From Candidatus Bathyarchaeota archaeon (GTDB taxonomy: Archaea > Thermoproteota > Bathyarchaeia > 40CM-2-53-6), in assembly GCA_005883085.1 (NCBI GenBank), contig VBAY01000107.1:1-8561 (forward strand): DNA of 8,561 nucleotides, read 5' to 3'. The translations under genes and the position numbers were made by a program. The notes beneath the pieces were generated by a model, which searched no databases, had not been told where the DNA came from, and worked only from the letters and a program-made list of their open reading frames with translations. The number at the start of each line of letters is the position of its first letter. Within the stretch, counting starts at the first letter, position 1. Of this stretch, positions 1 through 5,702 are shown piece after piece.

Positions 1-632
1 TGAACCTTTTGAGGGCCTACTTGGCTGAGAGCCTTCACCGCCATCGGTGTTCCTGCGACGCGGTGGAAGTCTGTATCCACGATGCCTGGCATTACAAGTG
101 AGACTTTGATTCGAGGATACTTTCCTTTGAGATCCATGCGTAGATTTGCCGTCAGGACATTGACTGCGCTCTTCGCGGCGCTGTAAATCGACCGGTTCGA
201 AACCAAAGGAACCCTCCCCAGGAAGGAAGAAATATTGATCAGATGCCCTTCCCCTCGCTCTTGGAAATGCGGAACAATCGTCTGGGTTCCGTAAAAGACC
301 GACTTCAGAACCACGTCTATGATGCTGTCGAATTCATGATCAGTCAGTTCCATTACGGTCTTGGTTATGCCCCGCCCTGCGTTGTTCACCCAGACATCTA
401 TATGGCCGTGTTTTTTCATAGCGAAGTCGCGCAGGTTCTCAATGTCTCTTCGGCGGGTAACGTCGGTAACTACTGGGATCGCTTTTGATCCGGTCTCGGA
501 TGCAACTTGCTTCAGCTCGCTCTCTCGTCTAGCTGCAATAACGAGCTGATGTCCTTGGGGGGCAAGTTGTCGAGTCAGCGCAGCACCTATTCCGCTACTC
601 GCTCCAGTGATCACAACAACTTTTCCGGTCAT
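1..632 (-). CDS. Short-chain dehydrogenase/reductase (SDR), 3'-truncated by window edge
   Basis: This is a classical SDR oxidoreductase, predicted to be a soluble NAD(P)-dependent enzyme. Its substrate cannot be told from sequence. The first 210 residues are present; the C-terminus lies outside the window. The Rossmann nucleotide-binding motif TGASSGIG is at residues 9-16, and R35-R36 after the second strand hint at NADP preference (inference). The NNAG motif is at 83-86. The active site has S135/S136 and Y150-x3-K154, followed by the MPGIVDT segment at 181-187. The Asn of the usual catalytic tetrad, in the 'VNLKG' position, appears to be V108 (DVVLKS). The ATG at 632-630 is chosen because the SDR fold begins at once (MTGKVVVITG). 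No Shine-Dalgarno is visible, and a TATA-like box about 30 bases upstream suggests a leaderless transcript. The family call is very secure; the exact function is unknown. Confidence 0.93.
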   Translation of the reverse strand, partial: MTGKVVVITGASSGIGAALTRQLAPQGHQLVIAARRESELKQVASETGSKAIPVVTDVTRRRDIENLRDFAMKKHGHIDVWVNNAGRGITKTVMELTDHEFDSIIDVVLKSVFYGTQTIVPHFQERGEGHLINISSFLGRVPLVSNRSIYSAAKSAVNVLTANLRMDLKGKYPRIKVSLVMPGIVDTDFHRVAGTPMAVKALSQVGPQKV

Positions 633-655
633 GGTTCCAGATTAAGAAAAACCAG

Positions 656-665
656 TTTAGATAAG
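656..665 (-). promoter_or_regulatory. TATA-like box of the SDR gene
   Basis: On the minus strand this reads cttatctaaa. Its centre lies about 29 bases before the SDR ATG at 632. That spacing would put the archaeal transcription start at or next to the start codon, which agrees with the lack of a Shine-Dalgarno sequence. It was assigned by eye only. Confidence 0.35.
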
Positions 666-816
666 ATCTTGGGAGAAGTGGGTTCTCTGTGCTTGTAGCT
701 ACTCTGCGAATTTCCATTGTTGTCTTGGGATAATTACAGCTTTTGGAGTTTTCTCAATCTCACTTTGGACAAGATCCCAATTATCGCAGAAGCCTCATCC
801 TCTGGGGCTTGAATGG

Positions 817-1719
817 CTATCTTAGTCTCCTCAAGAATCGTCGCAGTGGGCGTCGAAGCCCCTGAGCCTCAGGAGTTGCTTGGCTGAATATGGACACAAA
901 GTCTGAGTGGTACCTTTGGGCCAGGTTGCCGTTGGACAGGAAAGTGGCGTTTTCGAAATTCGCATCCTCCGCTCGGCCGGTATAATTGTAGCTTCCCCAC
1001 TCAACGTTCTTGCCGTCAATGATGATGAACTTGTCGTGCATTATCCCTCCAGGCGGCGAAATCAACCTGATCGCGGTTCCCGCCTTCTCCAACTCGTCAT
1101 GCAGCGAAGCTTGGGAACCCTTTGTCTGGGACTTGTCCATAACCAAGGAAACTTTGATCCCACGCTTGACGGCGTCGATCAAGGCCTTCGCGATGTTCTC
1201 GTTTGTGAACGCGTAGGCCGCCATCTCGATGGTTTCCACCGCAGCGGCTATACTAGTGAGAATCTGTTGTTCAATTCCTCCTTTGGGAGAAAAGAAGGCG
1301 GTGATAGTTGAGTTTGAAGGATTCGCTACTTCTGAGGTTTGTCTCGCGGTGAGCTTCTGAGATATCTTTTGGAGAGATTCTCCCGATGCGTTCGGAGGAG
1401 AAGAGCTTCCGACCTGATCAAGAGAAAGTTCCTGTGATACAGCTTCAGAGTGTGGCTTGAGAGTGATCTTTGCCCCAGTCTTGCCCTCTGTCGAGAGAAA
1501 GAGTTCCGTCTTGCTTCCAGATGTCCTTGCGCCCTCGATCCAGAGCTCAATAGAATCTACCTTTAGCGCCTTGAACCAATCTAGTATTTCATCCAGTCTA
1601 ACTCTATGACCCTTGAAGGGAGTGTCCACTGCTACTTGCGCGGCAGGATTTTCGGGCGGCCTAAAAACCAGTACGAGCTCATCTTCTCCACTCGGCCTTC
1701 CTTCTCCGAGCTCGCTCAT
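817..1719 (-). CDS. Phospholipase D-superfamily (single HKD) protein, probably a nuclease-like phosphodiesterase
   Basis: A 300-residue protein with a C-terminal PLD-like phosphodiesterase domain (about 138-285). The active-site HKD motif is H228-x-K230-x4-D235 (MHDKFIIIDG), followed by the usual GSYNYTGRA...NFEN segment at 242-257. A single HKD motif is typical of the Nuc/BfiI-like branch, which works as a homodimer with one active site at the interface. A nucleic-acid substrate is therefore likelier than a phospholipid (inference). Residues 1-100 form a separate hydrophilic domain that I do not recognise, followed by a Ser/Pro/Gln-rich linker (about 100-137). The extreme C-terminus is arginine-rich (RRPLRRFLRRLR). 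No signal peptide or membrane segment is visible, so it is probably cytoplasmic. The ATG at 1719 has no Shine-Dalgarno; a TATA-like box and a dyad lie about 30-45 bases upstream. The neighbours give no functional clue. Confidence 0.88.
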   Translation of the reverse strand: MSELGEGRPSGEDELVLVFRPPENPAAQVAVDTPFKGHRVRLDEILDWFKALKVDSIELWIEGARTSGSKTELFLSTEGKTGAKITLKPHSEAVSQELSLDQVGSSSPPNASGESLQKISQKLTARQTSEVANPSNSTITAFFSPKGGIEQQILTSIAAAVETIEMAAYAFTNENIAKALIDAVKRGIKVSLVMDKSQTKGSQASLHDELEKAGTAIRLISPPGGIMHDKFIIIDGKNVEWGSYNYTGRAEDANFENATFLSNGNLAQRYHSDFVSIFSQATPEAQGLRRPLRRFLRRLR

Positions 1720-1746
1720 AATCTGCTATCTTTGCTAGGCTTGCTT

Positions 1747-1766
1747 GAATAACGGTTTGAAACCGT
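1747..1766 (-). promoter_or_regulatory. Putative promoter with overlapping dyad operator for the PLD-family gene
   Basis: On the minus strand a TATA-like ttattc (1752-1747) lies about 30 bases before the ATG at 1719. A perfect 7-bp inverted repeat with a one-base centre, acggttt-g-aaaccgt (1752-1766, plus-strand reading), sits directly upstream, where the BRE/TFB contact would be. A repressor bound there would block TBP/TFB. This placement makes it a plausible operator, but no regulator gene is in the window. Confidence 0.35.
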
Positions 1767-1844
1767 GAACACTTGACTAGAGTAATCTGCGAGGCAAGAA
1801 AGCTAGTTTCCAGCATTAGCTGACTATAGACTCTGAGCTTGCAA

Positions 1845-3239
1845 TCAGTCGGCAAACCTGTAGTGTCGATAGCCTTGAGAGGTCACGTCTACTAGAACGA
1901 ACTCGCTCTCGGGTTCTGCCACAAACTTTCTTCCGTCAGGAAACGGTTTTCCTTCATGCAGGATTTCATACTCCGCGAGAGATACTGGCCGCCGATGGCG
2001 TAATTTCTCAGCGTGACCAAACTTCTTCGCACATGTGGCCCATCCTTCCTGAACAGTCCAGCTTGATGCCTTGGCCTTGCAGCCACTACCATAGTTTCCG
2101 GACCCTCCTCTCTTCCCCGCAAGATCGGTTCCCCTCATCGCCTTTGTTTCTAAGAGCATCGAGAGGCAGCTCTTCTCAGAGGCTGAATAGCTGTTGCCGC
2201 TTTCCTTAGCGTGAACAAGTCCGTCGGCCACCTTGTCCAAGTACTCAGCCTGGAATTCATGTGTCTCCATGAAGCGTTTCATATAATCAGCCTCCGCCTT
2301 CTCGAATTCTTCCCTTTTCTTGTAGCCGTCTGCTTTAGGTTCGTCGCTGATCTCGCCAACGACAGCTTTCCAGCGAGGAAGCCCCCGCCAGAAATGTCGC
2401 AACAAGTACGCGAAAGCTTTCTCCGCCATTTTCGGGTACGGGACATGAAAAGACATTGGGCCAATGTGATCTACTAGAGATTCACCAGGTCCCGCGTTGA
2501 TGATGCCAGACGCGATCGCTTGCTCTGCCCAGTTGTCTACCGCGCCTTCCATGGCTCTAAGATAACATCGCTCGGAATGTTTTCCATGGACGACTGCTGT
2601 CGTCGAGAATAGTGGTCTCCAGAAATCATCCTCATCCTCCATGTGAGTGCCGATGACCGGATCGATCGCCAGCAAACGAGGATCTTCCTCGACTAGGAGA
2701 GCGACCGCCCCGGCTCCTTGGGTTGGTTCTCCCGGGCTGGTAAGAGGATACCTAGCGATGTCGGTTGCGCAGATGATACTTGATCTTCCATTGCTTCTCC
2801 CTGCCCATGCCCAGTCGAGCGAACTTTCTAGAGCGTCCGCGATGCTTACACATGCGAACTTGTACTCGACACCTGACGTTCTGTTTAGAGATCCTTTACC
2901 GTACTTTTGTTCCAGCATTCCGTGAACGTAGGCGGCGACAGGTTTGGATTCGTCCACACCGGTCTCTGTAGCTATGTCAATTCTTGCGAGACTTGACGGC
3001 TGAACATTGTTTCTTTCCATCAGCTCGAAAATTGCGTTCGCAGCCAAAACCGCGCTGTCCTGGTAAGTGTCCGGAATGGACATCTTGGCGATTCCAATTC
3101 CATGAAGATATTTTGACGGGTCCGACTTCCTTGCCATAGAGAATTCCGTCGGTTTCTCAGGCCGATTCTCGTCAGCCAGCTCCACGTACAGTCGAGGGAT
3201 GTAGACGGCTATGTCGTCTATGCCAACTTTGGTTCTCAC
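1845..3239 (-). CDS. Hydroxymethylglutaryl-CoA synthase (haloarchaeal/thaumarchaeal long type)
   Basis: Condenses acetyl-CoA with acetoacetyl-CoA to HMG-CoA, the step before HMG-CoA reductase in the mevalonate route to archaeal isoprenoid lipids; cytosolic. The 464 residues start with the family signature VGIDDIAVYIPRLY (5-18), then DPSKYLHGIGIAKMSIPD (40-57). The catalytic residues are visible: Glu92 (ATETGVDESKP), the acyl-accepting Cys130 (YKFACVS) and His265 (SFHVPYPKM). The GEPTQGAGAVA segment (170-180), SGNSYSAS (347-354) and GNYGSG (381-386) complete the thiolase-fold core. It is much longer than the roughly 350-residue HMG-CoA synthases of many archaea and resembles the roughly 445-residue haloarchaeal form, including a Lys/Glu-rich helical stretch at about 300-340. 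The GTG start at 3239 is supported by GGAGGA six bases upstream. No thiolase or DUF35 partner gene is adjacent. Often called hmgS/mvaS; I leave the symbol blank because naming in this clade varies. Confidence 0.95.
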   Translation of the reverse strand: MRTKVGIDDIAVYIPRLYVELADENRPEKPTEFSMARKSDPSKYLHGIGIAKMSIPDTYQDSAVLAANAIFELMERNNVQPSSLARIDIATETGVDESKPVAAYVHGMLEQKYGKGSLNRTSGVEYKFACVSIADALESSLDWAWAGRSNGRSSIICATDIARYPLTSPGEPTQGAGAVALLVEEDPRLLAIDPVIGTHMEDEDDFWRPLFSTTAVVHGKHSERCYLRAMEGAVDNWAEQAIASGIINAGPGESLVDHIGPMSFHVPYPKMAEKAFAYLLRHFWRGLPRWKAVVGEISDEPKADGYKKREEFEKAEADYMKRFMETHEFQAEYLDKVADGLVHAKESGNSYSASEKSCLSMLLETKAMRGTDLAGKRGGSGNYGSGCKAKASSWTVQEGWATCAKKFGHAEKLRHRRPVSLAEYEILHEGKPFPDGRKFVAEPESEFVLVDVTSQGYRHYRFAD

Positions 3240-3245
3240 GAGGCG

Positions 3246-3251
3246 TCCTCC
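3246..3251 (-). promoter_or_regulatory. Strong Shine-Dalgarno fixing the GTG start of HMG-CoA synthase
   Basis: The minus strand reads ggagga followed by a 6-base spacer and GTG (3239-3237). This is the clearest ribosome-binding site in the window and decides in favour of the non-ATG start, which is also where the conserved N-terminus begins. Confidence 0.75.
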
Positions 3252-3420
3252 TGTGACGTCCGGTACGTCGGAGAGTCCGTTTCAGTTCACGTAGTCCAAT
3301 AGGCGGTTGCGAGAAGATAGGCGAGGTGTTCTACCCTGAGGGGCGTTTCCAGTTACGATTAGGCGAGTTTGCCGTGTTGGTCAAGCCGGGTTAACTTGAT
3401 ACGCTTAGGGCAACCTACTT

Positions 3421-3449
3421 GGTAGTAGCTAACTACCTACTTTATAATA
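3421..3449 (+). promoter_or_regulatory. TATA box and flanking dyad upstream of the DoxX/peptidase/aIF1 cluster
   Basis: An AT-rich tttataata (3441-3449) ends 23 bases before the ATG at 3473. This is the classic archaeal TATA spacing for an almost leaderless transcript. Just upstream, ggtagt (3421-3426) and actacc (3432-3437) are inverted repeats, and acctactt occurs twice (3413-3420 and 3435-3442), the second copy running into the TATA box. This looks like a regulated promoter for the three downstream plus-strand genes. The TATA box is fairly secure; the operator role is inferred. Confidence 0.6.
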
Positions 3450-3472
3450 AAGACCGCAGTGTTGGTTGAGAC

Positions 3473-3874
3473 ATGATTCAAACACTCTTCACGAACATCG
3501 ACCTATCCTCGTTCATTCTAAGGCTCGCGGTCGGGACATTGTTCATTGTACACGGATACCCTAAGCTAACAGCCGCTCAAAGAACCCAAGGCGGTGCCTG
3601 GATGAAGAGCATGGGAATGCCAGCCGCGATGGTTCCATTTGGCGGTGTTGTCGAATTCTTCGGCGGACTAGCATTGATTCTTGGAATACTCACACCCATA
3701 GTTGCGGTGCTCTCGGCGTTATGGATGCTGTCAACAACATGGTTTTCGATGAGCAAGTTGAAGAAGAAATACGTCGGCGGATATGAAATCGACATCACAT
3801 TGCTCCTGGCTGCCCTTGCGTTGGCCCTCCTTGGTAGCGGAATATATTCGATCGACCACCTACTGGGGCTATAG
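3473..3874 (+). CDS. DoxX-like integral membrane protein
   Basis: A 133-residue protein with four predicted membrane helices (about 12-30, 54-73, 75-93 and 107-127). The family hallmarks are present: LRLAVGTLFIVHGYPKL (17-32) with the conserved His27-Gly28 in the first helix, and GVVEFFGGLALILGILTP (58-75) with Glu61 at the start of the second. The DoxX family is named after the small quinol oxidase subunit of the thermophilic archaeon Acidianus, but most members (DoxX/YphA-like) have no proven activity, and a redox role is only a possibility. Length is normal for the family. The ATG at 3473 follows a TATA box; no strong Shine-Dalgarno is present. The next gene starts 11 bases after this stop, so the two are probably co-transcribed. 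Confidence 0.9.
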   Translation: MIQTLFTNIDLSSFILRLAVGTLFIVHGYPKLTAAQRTQGGAWMKSMGMPAAMVPFGGVVEFFGGLALILGILTPIVAVLSALWMLSTTWFSMSKLKKKYVGGYEIDITLLLAALALALLGSGIYSIDHLLGL

Positions 3875-3878
3875 GAGA
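3873..3878 (+). promoter_or_regulatory. Shine-Dalgarno for the GTG-started peptidase-like gene
   Basis: aggaga lies seven bases before GTG 3886 and overlaps the TAG stop of the DoxX gene. It supports both the GTG start and translational coupling in one transcript. Confidence 0.6.
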
Positions 3879-3885
3879 ACTCAGG

Positions 3886-4689
3886 GTGTCGGTAAGAAAA
3901 AGCACGACTGTAGCCAAGACAGTCGCTCCAACGAGCGATAGTCCGAACAGTGAAATTGTGAAGAAAGCCTACCTGAACGCAGCCCGCATGATGAAAGAGT
4001 CCGGCTTCGGCCTCAAGAGCAACGTCGAAGTGGCCATCGACCCTCAATTGCCATTCATGGGATATACCATGCCGCAAGGCAGATGCTACAGAATCGTCGT
4101 ATCAGGTGGCTCCGTCGGATCAGGAATGCTCGAAGGCTTGCTGGTTCATGAAATGTCACACATCTACAGGATGGAAAATAATCACCCATCCCACGACGGT
4201 GAGATAATCGAGGAGGCGATTGACAAGATTGGAAAACAACACTTGTTGCATGACTATCAGCAGAAGATTGTTCATGATCTACTGAATGACATTCAAGACC
4301 TGTACGCTGACGATGTCTCGATGAAGGTCCTCAAGAAAAATTCGATACTCGAATCAGGCCAGTTGAGCAGTTTCCTCCAAGACTGGGTAAAAGATGAGCC
4401 CGTCGAATCCGGCGATCAAAAGAAAGACCGTTGGGTGAACGCGTCGATTATGGTCCACAACGCTCGTGCGATTGGCCAAATGACGAGACACGGCATAGAA
4501 GATACAGGCGGAAAAGCTGTGGATTCGAACAGGAGATTTCTCTCACGAATGCCATTAGCAACCCTAAGCCAGTTCCAGTACTTTCAGGAACTAATGGTCA
4601 ATTTGAAAGAAAGCATGACTAGAGGTCAGTACCGAAAGCTTCTCGCAGACTATCTGAATCGGTTTTTGGAAGTAGCCGAAAAGAACTAA
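3886..4689 (+). CDS. HExxH zinc-metallopeptidase-like protein, family uncertain
   Basis: A 267-residue soluble protein with no signal peptide or membrane helix. It carries a zincin motif, LLVHEMSHIYR, with H88-E89-x2-H92. A second acidic motif follows about 45 residues later, D138-L-Y-A-D142, at the place where gluzincins such as M48 peptidases have ExxAD. If homologous, the third zinc ligand would be Asp138 rather than Glu (inference). The M60 metzincin spacing is not met: the next His is H100, eight residues after H92. The C-terminal half is helical and charged. The first 20 residues are Ser/Thr/Lys-rich and probably disordered. The GTG at 3886 is chosen for the AGGAGA seven bases before it, which overlaps the DoxX stop codon. 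It lies between DoxX and aIF1 genes and is likely co-transcribed with both. A conserved archaeal protein of unknown function is the safest description; peptidase activity is not proven. Confidence 0.8.
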   Translation: MSVRKSTTVAKTVAPTSDSPNSEIVKKAYLNAARMMKESGFGLKSNVEVAIDPQLPFMGYTMPQGRCYRIVVSGGSVGSGMLEGLLVHEMSHIYRMENNHPSHDGEIIEEAIDKIGKQHLLHDYQQKIVHDLLNDIQDLYADDVSMKVLKKNSILESGQLSSFLQDWVKDEPVESGDQKKDRWVNASIMVHNARAIGQMTRHGIEDTGGKAVDSNRRFLSRMPLATLSQFQYFQELMVNLKESMTRGQYRKLLADYLNRFLEVAEKN

Positions 4690-4708
4690 TTAATGGTCGA
4701 AATTGTCC

Positions 4709-4715
4709 AAGGTGA
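4709..4715 (+). promoter_or_regulatory. Shine-Dalgarno deciding the TTG start of aIF1
   Basis: aaggtga lies five bases before TTG 4721, giving the N-terminus MSEGFDF. The alternative GTG 4712 falls inside this motif and would then have no ribosome-binding site of its own. Confidence 0.5.
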
Positions 4716-4720
4716 CTGGA

Positions 4721-5034
4721 TTGAGTGAAGGATTCGATTTTAACAGCGCACTGAAGGAACTCGACAAGAGCGAAACCCACCTCACCGTAAGAGCGAAACC
4801 CACCTCACCGTAAGGGTCGAGTTTCGCAGATGGGGAAAACCCGTAACAGTTCTTCAAGGACTACCCAAGACGGGACGATCTCTCGCCGAAGTGGCTCACA
4901 AGCTCAAAGAGCGCCTAGCCACCGGTGGAACAGCGAAAGACGGCGTGATTATGTTGCAGGGTGATCATCGTGCAAGAATCAAAGCTGAACTAGTCAAGCT
5001 CGGATTTCCGGACGACCACATTGAAATATTCTAG
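4721..5034 (+). pseudogene. Translation initiation factor aIF1 (SUI1 domain), frame broken by a 23-bp tandem duplication
   Basis: aIF1/SUI1 binds the small ribosomal subunit P-site region and controls start-codon selection. From TTG 4721 the frame reads MSEGFDFNSALKELDKSETH and LTVR, then goes into AKPTSP and a stop at 4811-4813. From 4792, one frame back, the same SETHLTVR is repeated and continues as VEFRRWGKPVTVLQGL, then the SUI1 signature ATGGTAKDGVIMLQGDHR and LGFPDDHIEIF to TAG 5034. The cause is an exact tandem duplication of 23 bases (4766-4788 and 4789-4811). Removing one copy gives a complete 96-residue aIF1, the normal length. The start is chosen for the aaggtga Shine-Dalgarno (4709-4715) five bases upstream; GTG 4712 is an in-frame alternative. 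The second frame has no ATG, GTG or TTG before GTG 4891, so re-initiation would lose the first strand. aIF1 is normally universal in archaea, so an assembly or sequencing error, a very recent mutation or a second genomic copy must be considered. It is 31 bases from the peptidase-like gene, same strand. Confidence 0.9.
4766..4814 (+). repeat. Exact tandem duplication, 23-bp period, inside the aIF1 gene
   Basis: Bases 4766-4788 are repeated exactly at 4789-4811, and the match runs three bases further (to 4814), so the two overlapping copies agree over 26 bases. The period is not a multiple of three and therefore shifts the frame by one. There is no divergence between the copies, which points to a very recent event or an artefact. 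Confidence 0.97.
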
Positions 5035-5088
5035 CCTGCCGAACCCCACTGATTCTAGCATCCATCCAGGTCTTCGAACTACATCGTA

Positions 5089-5129
5089 ACCTCATGCGTT
5101 GATGAGGTCGCCGAGGGATTATTTTCCCT
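5089..5129. terminator. Hairpin pair between convergent genes, possible bidirectional terminator region
   Basis: The gap between the convergent aIF1 and cupredoxin genes holds a perfect 7-bp stem, acctcat/atgaggt (5089-5095 and 5102-5108, 6-base loop). A smaller one follows, aggga/tccct (5114-5118 and 5125-5129), with an AT-rich loop that gives short T stretches on both strands. Archaeal termination depends mainly on T-tracts, and the tracts here are short (tttt at 5122-5125), so this is tentative. Confidence 0.35.
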
Positions 5130-5143
5130 GTTTATCTAAGATT

Positions 5144-5593
5144 CTAGGCAGGATTGACAGTTATCTTTCCAGCAAGCCAATTATGCCAGGCGCAAGTGTA
5201 TTTGTAAACCCCCGGTACGATTAGGGTTACCGAGAACGATTTTCCCTCGGAGATCAATCCAGAGTTGAATTTCAAAGCTCCAGCAGGAGCCACGAGAGCA
5301 GTGGCCGTGTGACCCACGGTATCATCGTTCACCCATTCTATCGAATTATCGACCCCAATTGTGACCGTGACGTTAACGGGAAAAGCGTACGTGCCATTTA
5401 CAAAGTTCGCCTGGAAATCCAGCACGCTAAACCCTGTCGGCTCCGTTGAGGAGCCCCGCGGTATTCTGATAAGTGTCACCATTGACTTGGCTGGAGACAA
5501 CGAACCGATATAGATGTAGCCAGCCGTTGCCGTCACGACAATCGCTACGACAGCAATCGCTAGGATCAGAGCACGCCGCTGTATTTCTCTCAT
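5144..5593 (-). CDS. Membrane-anchored cupredoxin (blue-copper protein) with Leu at the axial position
   Basis: A 149-residue protein with an N-terminal membrane anchor (about 8-29, after MREIQRR) and a plastocyanin/amicyanin-like domain outside the membrane. Such proteins carry single electrons between redox partners. Type 1 copper ligands are visible: His95 (VGHTATAL), Cys134 and His137 in YTCAWHNWLAG. The axial ligand expected in the amicyanin-like C-x2-H-x2-M motif is Leu140. In copper proteins an aliphatic residue there usually raises the redox potential; applying this here is inference. The ATG at 5593 puts the anchor at the N-terminus; gggtga lies 11 bases upstream. The frame stays open back to GTG 5608 and TTG 5635, which would add 5 or 14 residues. 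It lies downstream of and parallel to a second cupredoxin gene, 109 bases from that stop, so it may have its own promoter. Confidence 0.88.
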   Translation of the reverse strand: MREIQRRALILAIAVVAIVVTATAGYIYIGSLSPAKSMVTLIRIPRGSSTEPTGFSVLDFQANFVNGTYAFPVNVTVTIGVDNSIEWVNDDTVGHTATALVAPAGALKFNSGLISEGKSFSVTLIVPGVYKYTCAWHNWLAGKITVNPA

Positions 5594-5635
5594 GATGATC
5601 GTTTTCACCCAGTTGAAGCCCTCGGGCCCCCGCAA

Positions 5636-5678
5636 GGTCTTGTCTCGATATCGCTTAAGCTATTCGCGGGGTCTTGTC
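5636..5678 (-). promoter_or_regulatory. Possible promoter region of the first cupredoxin with paired 9-bp direct repeats
   Basis: The gap between the cupredoxin genes contains two identical 9-mers (plus strand ggtcttgtc, 5636-5644 and 5670-5678). They flank an AT-rich cttaag (about 5653-5658), which could act as a weak TATA element for a start near 5630. The repeats are 34 bases apart, about three helical turns, as expected of a two-site regulator. This is pattern-based only. Confidence 0.25.
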
Positions 5679-5702
5679 CGGATTACGGGACGCTGCCACT
5701 TT

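Noticed and set aside
907..1311. Plus-strand open frame of 134 codons
   Set aside because: It lies antisense to the PLD-domain coding region, whose HKD motif is unmistakable, and shows no recognisable domain.
1801..1821. Hairpin agcta/tagct after the HMG-CoA synthase stop as a terminator
   Set aside because: It has only five base pairs, an 11-base loop and no adjacent T-tract, so it could easily be chance.
3240..3472. Possible tRNA or other structured RNA in the 233-base gap
   Set aside because: No T-loop consensus, acceptor pairing or clear multi-stem structure was found; only the promoter-like elements and short dyads listed are visible.
3577..4077. Minus-strand open frame of 166 codons
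   Set aside because: It crosses two well-supported plus-strand genes and the short gap between them; the DoxX motifs and the Shine-Dalgarno of the second gene favour the plus strand.
4766..4814. Programmed -1 frameshift that would keep the aIF1 product whole
   Set aside because: The direction needed is right, but there is no in-frame X-XXY-YYZ slippery heptamer in the overlap, and the product would carry an extra SETHLTVR copy in the first strand. An exact tandem duplication explains everything more simply.
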